Source: Kluyvera sp047971185 (GTDB lineage: Bacteria > Pseudomonadota > Gammaproteobacteria > Enterobacterales > Enterobacteriaceae). Taken from it: a stretch of 64,000 nucleotides of DNA. Positions 59,258 to 64,000 of the stretch are shown piece by piece. Every line of letters starts with the position of its first letter. Position 1 is the first letter of the stretch. Made by a program: the position numbers and the translations under genes. Location: positions 41,467 through 105,466 of the forward strand of contig NZ_JBKDZH010000020.1 in NCBI RefSeq assembly GCF_047971185.1. Direction: 5' to 3'. The notes under the pieces were generated by a model. That model was not told the DNA's origin. It did no database searches and saw only the letters and a program-made list of their open reading frames with translations.

Positions 59258-59286
59258 GGAAACTAATTTAAACAAAAAGAGTCTGA
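59258..59286 (+). promoter_or_regulatory. Putative sigma-E promoter of fkpA
   Basis: GGAAACT followed 17 bases later by TCTGA resembles the sigma-E consensus (GGAACTT and TCTGA). fkpA is a known sigma-E gene in E. coli. The ATG is about 110 bases downstream. Confidence 0.5.
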
Positions 59287-59395
59287 AAAGGGTCGATATC
59301 AGGAGCGTTCGTATGTAGATTTCCTCTACAACGTTTTATAGTATGCTTCTCATTTAGTTAACATGGGGCGAGAGGCCCCGGCCCTGGAGAGATGG

Positions 59396-60217
59396 ATGAA
59401 ATCACTGTTTAAAGTAACGCTTCTGGCAACCACAATGGCCGTTGCACTGAATGCGCCTCTGACCTTCGCGGCTGACGCGGCGGCGAAAGCGGCCCCGGCA
59501 GCAGAAAGCAAAGCTGCATTCAAAAATGACGACCAGAAATCTGCTTATGCGCTGGGCGCATCGCTGGGTCGTTACATGGAAAATTCTCTGAAAGAACAGG
59601 AAAAACTGGGCATCAAACTGGATAAAGACCAGCTGATCGCCGGCGTTCAGGACGCCTTTGCTGACAAGAGCAAACTGTCCGATCAGGAAATTGAACAAAC
59701 TCTGCAGGCTTTCGAAACGCGCGTGAAGACCTCCGCTCAGGCGAAGATGGAAAAAGACGCGGCTGACAACGAAGCGAAAGGCAAAGCCTACCGCGACAAG
59801 TTTGCCAAAGAGAAGGGCGTGAAAACCTCTAAAACCGGCCTGCTGTTCAAAGTAGAGAAAGAAGGCACCGGCGAAGCGCCGAAAGACAGCGATACCGTGG
59901 TGGTGAACTACAAAGGTACGTTGATCGACGGTAAAGAGTTCGATAACTCTTACACCCGCGGCGAGCCGCTCTCCTTCCGTCTGGATGGCGTTATTCCGGG
60001 CTGGACCGAAGGCCTGAAGAACATCAAGAAAGGCGGTAAAATCCAGCTGGTTATCCCACCGGATCTGGCTTACGGTAAAACCGGCGTTCCGGGCATTCCG
60101 GCTAATTCCACGCTGGTCTTTGACGTTGAGCTGTTAGACGTTAAACCGGCACCGAAAGCCGAAGCGCAGCCAGAAGCTGCACCGGCAGATAAAGCCGCTG
60201 AAGCGAGCAAAAAATAA
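59396..60217 (+). CDS. fkpA: Periplasmic FKBP-type isomerase/chaperone FkpA
   Basis: This 273-residue protein has a signal peptide ending after TFA (about residues 23-25), an N-terminal helical dimerisation/chaperone domain (to about 140) and a C-terminal FKBP domain (about 150-250, VVVNYKGTLIDGKEFDNS ... GVPGIPANSTLVFDVEL). An Ala/Pro/Lys tail follows. It assists folding of envelope proteins under stress. The ATG at 59396 was chosen as the one with the signal peptide; length is near the E. coli protein (270). Confidence 0.96.
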   Translation: MKSLFKVTLLATTMAVALNAPLTFAADAAAKAAPAAESKAAFKNDDQKSAYALGASLGRYMENSLKEQEKLGIKLDKDQLIAGVQDAFADKSKLSDQEIEQTLQAFETRVKTSAQAKMEKDAADNEAKGKAYRDKFAKEKGVKTSKTGLLFKVEKEGTGEAPKDSDTVVVNYKGTLIDGKEFDNSYTRGEPLSFRLDGVIPGWTEGLKNIKKGGKIQLVIPPDLAYGKTGVPGIPANSTLVFDVELLDVKPAPKAEAQPEAAPADKAAEASKK

Positions 60218-60227
60218 GAGTCAGACC

Positions 60228-60255
60228 GCCGCCGCCCACTGGGCGGCGGCTTTTT
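60228..60255 (+). terminator. Rho-independent terminator of fkpA
   Basis: Perfect 10-bp stem GCCGCCGCCC / GGGCGGCGGC, loop ACT, then TTTTT. Confidence 0.93.
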
Positions 60256-60382
60256 ATTATCGGCAGGATATAATTAATGCTGGAAAGCGCCTTATGCGCT
60301 GTATTACTTTAGATGCCCCTAATAGTGATGAGCCTGCCCTGACAACATAACGACAGGCTCCTGAAAAGGAGTGCTTTTTTTC

Positions 60383-61105
60383 ATGTCCAGGTCGCTTTTA
60401 ACCAACGAAACCAGTGAGCTCGATTTACTGGATCAACGTCCTTTCGATCAGACTGACTTCGATATCCTCAAATCCTACGAAGCGGTAGTGGACGGGTTGG
60501 CGATGCTCATTGGTTCCCACTGCGAAATCGTGCTGCATTCACTTCAGGATCTAAAATGCTCGGCAATACGCATCGCCAACGGTGAACATACCGGGCGGAA
60601 AATCGGATCGCCGATTACCGATCTCGCACTCCGGATGCTGCATGATATGACCGGGGCGGATAGCAGCGTTTCCAAATGCTATTTTACTCGCGCCAAAAGT
60701 GGCGTGCTGATGAAGTCGGTCACCATTGCCATTCGCAATCGTGAGCATCGCGTTATCGGCCTGCTGTGCATCAACATGAACCTTGATGTGCCGTTCTCAC
60801 AGATCATGAACACTTTCATTCCGCCTGAGACGCCGGAAGTTGGCTCTGCGGTTAACTTCGCCTCCTCGGTGGAGGATCTGGTGACCCAGACGCTGGAGTT
60901 CACCATCGAAGAGGTGAACGCCGATCGCAACGTTTCCAATAACGCCAAAAATCGCCAGATCGTGCTGAACCTTTACGAGAAAGGCATTTTCGACATTAAA
61001 GATGCCATCAACCAGGTGGCTGACCGCCTGAATATCTCCAAACACACGGTGTACCTCTATATTCGTCAGTTCAAGAACGGCGATTTCCTGGGGCAAGACA
61101 AGTAA
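60383..61105 (+). CDS. yheO: YheO, PAS-like/HTH DNA-binding protein
   Basis: This 240-residue protein is nearly identical to E. coli YheO. It has an N-terminal YheO-type PAS-like domain (about 30-145) and a C-terminal helix-turn-helix (about 190-235, IKDAINQVADRLNISKHTVYLYIRQF). It is a predicted transcription regulator without a known signal. The ATG at 60383 lies 11 bases after AGGAG. It overlaps tusD by 1 base, so it is transcribed with tusDCB. Confidence 0.92.
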   Translation: MSRSLLTNETSELDLLDQRPFDQTDFDILKSYEAVVDGLAMLIGSHCEIVLHSLQDLKCSAIRIANGEHTGRKIGSPITDLALRMLHDMTGADSSVSKCYFTRAKSGVLMKSVTIAIRNREHRVIGLLCINMNLDVPFSQIMNTFIPPETPEVGSAVNFASSVEDLVTQTLEFTIEEVNADRNVSNNAKNRQIVLNLYEKGIFDIKDAINQVADRLNISKHTVYLYIRQFKNGDFLGQDK

Positions 61106-61491
61106 TGCGTTTTGCCCTGATGGTGACCGGCCCGGCCTACGGTACGCAGCAGGCCAGCAGCGCGCTGCAGTTTGCGCAGGCGGCGCTGGCGGAAGGTCAC
61201 GAGCTCGCCTGCGTGTTTTTCTATCGCGAAGGGGTATACAACGCCAATCAGCTAAGCTCCCCGGCCAGCGACGAGTTTGACCTGGTCCGCGCGTGGCAGT
61301 CGCTCCATGAGACGCACGGCGTGGCGCTGCATATTTGCGTCGCCGCCGCGCTGCGTCGAGGCGTGACCGATCAAATGGAAGCCGGCCAGCTTGGCCTGCC
61401 CACTTTTAACCTCCAGCCGGGTTTCTCGCTAAGCGGACTGGGTTCGCTGGCCGAAGCCGCGCTGACCTGCGATCGAATGGTACAGTTCTGA
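61105..61491 (+). CDS. tusD: Sulfurtransferase TusD
   Basis: This 128-residue subunit of the TusBCD hexamer accepts persulfide sulfur from TusA on Cys78 (HICVAAALRRGV) and passes it to TusE for 2-thiolation of the wobble uridine (mnm5s2U) by MnmA. Length equals E. coli TusD. It overlaps yheO and tusC by 1 base each. Confidence 0.96.
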   Translation: MRFALMVTGPAYGTQQASSALQFAQAALAEGHELACVFFYREGVYNANQLSSPASDEFDLVRAWQSLHETHGVALHICVAAALRRGVTDQMEAGQLGLPTFNLQPGFSLSGLGSLAEAALTCDRMVQF

Positions 61492-61850
61492 TGAAACGCG
61501 TTGCGTTTGTATTTTCCAGCGCGCCGCACGGTAGCGCAGCGGGGCGGGAAGGGCTGGATGCGCTGCTGGCGACGTCGGCGTTAAGCGAAGACCTCGGCGT
61601 CTTTTTTATCGGCGACGGAGTGTTTCAGCTGCTCAGCCAGCAGACGCCTGGCGTGATTCTGGCGCGCGACTACATTGCCACCTTCAAACTGCTGGCGCTC
61701 TACGATATTGAAAACTGCTGGATCTGCGCCGCCTCAATGCGCGAGCGCGGTCTGGCGGCAGACACGGCGTTTGTTGCCGACGTTGAGCCGTTAGAGCCGC
61801 ACGCGCTGCGTGAACGGCTGGCCGGCTACGATGTGATTCTGCGTTTCTGA
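61491..61850 (+). CDS. tusC: TusC, sulfur relay subunit
   Basis: A 119-residue DsrF-like subunit of TusBCD; length equals E. coli TusC. It has no role as sulfur carrier itself but is needed for the complex. Starts MKRVAFVFSSAPHGSAAGREGLDA. Confidence 0.94.
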   Translation: MKRVAFVFSSAPHGSAAGREGLDALLATSALSEDLGVFFIGDGVFQLLSQQTPGVILARDYIATFKLLALYDIENCWICAASMRERGLAADTAFVADVEPLEPHALRERLAGYDVILRF

Positions 61851-61857
61851 GGCCCCT

Positions 61858-62145
61858 ATGCTGCATACGCTCAGTACCTCTCCCTGGCACGCCGACATGG
61901 CGGGTATGCTCCGCCTGATGGCGGAAGGCGATGATTTGCTGCTGATCGCCGACGGCGTGCTGGCGGCGGTGGAGAATAGCCACTTTCTTGAAATCCTGCG
62001 TGCTGCCCCCATATCCATCCATGTGTTGAATGTAGATGTGCAGGCGCGCGGTCTTTGTGCTCAAATTTCGAGCGATGTCATCATGGTCAGCTATACTGAC
62101 TTCGTCAGGTTAACGGTAAAACACCCGGCTCAGATGGCCTGGTAA
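61858..62145 (+). CDS. tusB: TusB, sulfur relay subunit
   Basis: A 95-residue DsrH-like subunit; same length as E. coli TusB. It lies 7 bases after tusC and ends 21 bases before the -35 of the str operon promoter. Confidence 0.94.
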   Translation: MLHTLSTSPWHADMAGMLRLMAEGDDLLLIADGVLAAVENSHFLEILRAAPISIHVLNVDVQARGLCAQISSDVIMVSYTDFVRLTVKHPAQMAW

Positions 62146-62166
62146 TGCTATACCGTTGTATATTTC

Positions 62167-62195
62167 TTGACACCCTTTCGGCATGGCCCTAAAAT
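62167..62195 (+). promoter_or_regulatory. Sigma70 promoter of the str operon
   Basis: TTGACA and TAAAAT hexamers with a 17-base spacer, matching the arrangement of the E. coli str promoter. Start of transcription is expected near 62202. A small hairpin CCTCATA-TTA-TATGAGG (62203-62219) lies at the head of the leader. Confidence 0.9.
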
Positions 62196-62217
62196 TTCGC
62201 GTCCTCATATTATATGA

Positions 62218-62643
<426 letters not shown>

Positions 62644-62738
62644 TGGTTCTCCGTTAAGTAAGGCCAAACGTTTTATATTAATGTCAAACTAAACTCTTTG
62701 AGTTTTGGACAATCCTGAATTAACAACGGAGTATTTCC
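62644..62738 (+). promoter_or_regulatory. rpsL-rpsG intercistronic region, likely S7 feedback target
   Basis: In E. coli, S7 binds the mRNA between rpsL and rpsG to repress the str operon. The 95-base spacer here is in the same place and of comparable length. I have not worked out its fold, so function is inferred from position. Confidence 0.5.
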
Positions 62739-63209
62739 ATGCCACGTCGTCGCGTCATTGGTCAGCGTAAAATCCTTCCAGATCCTAAGTTCGGATCAGA
62801 ACTGCTGGCAAAATTTGTCAACATCCTGATGGTAGATGGTAAAAAATCTACTGCAGAAGCAATCGTATACAGCGCGCTGGAGACCCTGGCTCAGCGTTCT
62901 GGTAAAAATGAACTGGAAGCTTTCGAAGTCGCTCTGGACAACGTCCGTCCGACCGTCGAAGTTAAGTCCCGCCGTGTAGGTGGTTCTACTTATCAGGTTC
63001 CAGTTGAAGTCCGTCCGGTTCGTCGTAATGCCCTGGCAATGCGTTGGATCGTAGAAGCTGCTCGTAAACGTGGTGATAAATCCATGGCTCTGCGTCTGGC
63101 GAACGAACTTTCTGACGCTGCAGACAACAAAGGTACTGCAGTTAAGAAACGTGAAGACGATCACCGTATGGCAGAAGCCAACAAGGCGTTCGCACACTAC
63201 CGTTGGTAA
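62739..63209 (+). CDS. rpsG: Ribosomal protein S7 (RpsG)
   Basis: This 156-residue protein binds the 3' major domain of 16S rRNA and nucleates 30S head assembly. It ends in AEANKAFAHYRW, the standard length in most enterobacteria; E. coli K-12 alone has an extended form. It is also the translational repressor of the operon. Confidence 0.98.
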   Translation: MPRRRVIGQRKILPDPKFGSELLAKFVNILMVDGKKSTAEAIVYSALETLAQRSGKNELEAFEVALDNVRPTVEVKSRRVGGSTYQVPVEVRPVRRNALAMRWIVEAARKRGDKSMALRLANELSDAADNKGTAVKKREDDHRMAEANKAFAHYRW

Positions 63210-63305
63210 TCCCTTCGGAGTCATAGTCACCAGGCGGGCGCTTCAGGTAAGTCGCCCGTACTGGATAACTTAACTGAACGCCTAAAGAAACAAACGAGGA
63301 ATCAA

Positions 63306-64000
63306 ATGGCTCGTACAACACCCATCGCACGCTACCGTAACATCGGTATCAGTGCGCACATCGACGCCGGTAAAACCACTACTACCGAACGTATTCTGTT
63401 CTACACCGGTGTAAACCACAAAATCGGTGAAGTTCACGACGGCGCAGCAACCATGGACTGGATGGAGCAGGAGCAGGAGCGTGGTATCACCATCACCTCC
63501 GCAGCGACTACTGCATTCTGGTCTGGTATGGCTAAGCAGTATGAACCGCATCGCGTTAACATCATCGACACCCCGGGGCACGTTGACTTCACTATCGAAG
63601 TAGAACGTTCCATGCGTGTGCTTGATGGTGCAGTAATGGTTTACTGCGCAGTTGGTGGTGTTCAGCCGCAGTCTGAAACCGTATGGCGTCAGGCAAACAA
63701 ATATAAAGTACCGCGCATTGCGTTCGTTAACAAAATGGACCGCATGGGTGCGAACTTCCTGAAAGTTGTTGGTCAGATCAAATCCCGTCTGGGCGCGACT
63801 CCGGTCCCGCTGCAGCTGGCAATTGGTGCTGAAGAAGGTTTCACCGGTGTTGTTGACCTGGTGAAAATGAAAGCCATCAACTGGAACGAAGAAGACGCAG
63901 GCGTAACCTTCACTTATGAAGATATCCCGGCTGACATGCAGGAACTGGCTGAAGAATGGCACCAGAACCTGATCGAGTCCGCTGCAGAAGCTTCAGAAGA
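63306..64000 (+). CDS. fusA: Elongation factor G (FusA), 5' part
   Basis: The first 231 codons are in the window; the gene runs off the right edge. G1 AHIDAGKT is at 17-24, followed by the switch region, G3 DTPGH and G4 NKMD. EF-G drives translocation on the ribosome with GTP. AACGAGGA precedes the ATG. Partial only because of the window end. Confidence 0.97.
   Translation, partial: MARTTPIARYRNIGISAHIDAGKTTTTERILFYTGVNHKIGEVHDGAATMDWMEQEQERGITITSAATTAFWSGMAKQYEPHRVNIIDTPGHVDFTIEVERSMRVLDGAVMVYCAVGGVQPQSETVWRQANKYKVPRIAFVNKMDRMGANFLKVVGQIKSRLGATPVPLQLAIGAEEGFTGVVDLVKMKAINWNEEDAGVTFTYEDIPADMQELAEEWHQNLIESAAEASE

Overview
This is ordinary, gene-dense chromosome of a member of the Enterobacteriaceae. 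Nearly every protein matches an Escherichia coli K-12 gene, in the familiar 73-75 minute order from bioH/feo to the str ribosomal operon. The differences from K-12 are a complete malonate decarboxylase (mdc) cluster and the absence of nirC, yhfG-fic and the frl/yhf block. With the high GC content these point to the Klebsiella/Raoultella/Enterobacter side of the family. The genus is an inference. I see no tRNA, rRNA, insertion sequence, prophage, attachment site or CRISPR array.

Layout. 1-3815: the 3' end of bioH, a small periplasmic DUF1471 protein, and the feoABC ferrous-iron importer with its Fur and FNR sites. 3816-9160: tex and greB (transcription), then the ompR-envZ osmosensing pair. 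9167-18017: pckA and yhgE back to back with two CRP-type sites between them, then the stress/envelope group hslO, hslR, yrfG and igaA, and nudE. 18056-24011: mrcA (PBP1A) divergent from the pilus/competence-type operon hofMNOPQ. 24292-30747: the aroK-aroB-damX-dam-rpe-gph-trpS superoperon. 30814-36644: siroheme synthase cysG, nitrite reductase nirBD behind an FNR-NarL/P promoter, and tsgA. 36923-42920: ppiA, pabA, argD, yhfK, crp and yhfA. 43007-45164: prkB, yheU and yheT. 45415-53487: mdcABCDEFGH with its LysR regulator mdcR. 53504-62145: yheS, kefGB, yheV, slyD, slyX, fkpA, yheO and tusDCB. 62167 to the end: the str operon (rpsL, rpsG and the start of fusA).

Functional links. cysG makes the siroheme that NirB needs, and both lie in one transcription unit. 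MdcB and MdcG build and attach the prosthetic group of the acyl carrier subunit MdcC, MdcH primes it with malonyl, MdcA and MdcDE run the decarboxylation cycle, and MdcF imports malonate. KefG is the partner of the KefB K+/H+ antiporter. TusBCD relays sulfur for tRNA 2-thiolation. Several genes and promoters here appear to be CRP targets (pckA/yhgE, ppiA, crp itself and possibly mdcA), and crp lies in the same window.

I found no convincing previously undescribed system. The parts most worth checking are the mdc cluster placed between yheS and yheT, its internal hairpin, the clean nirC and fic absences, the 122-base hofP/hofQ overlap, and a second family of inverted repeats distinct from classical REP/BIME elements. 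Gene identities rest on recognising protein sequences and on motif inspection; no database search was possible.
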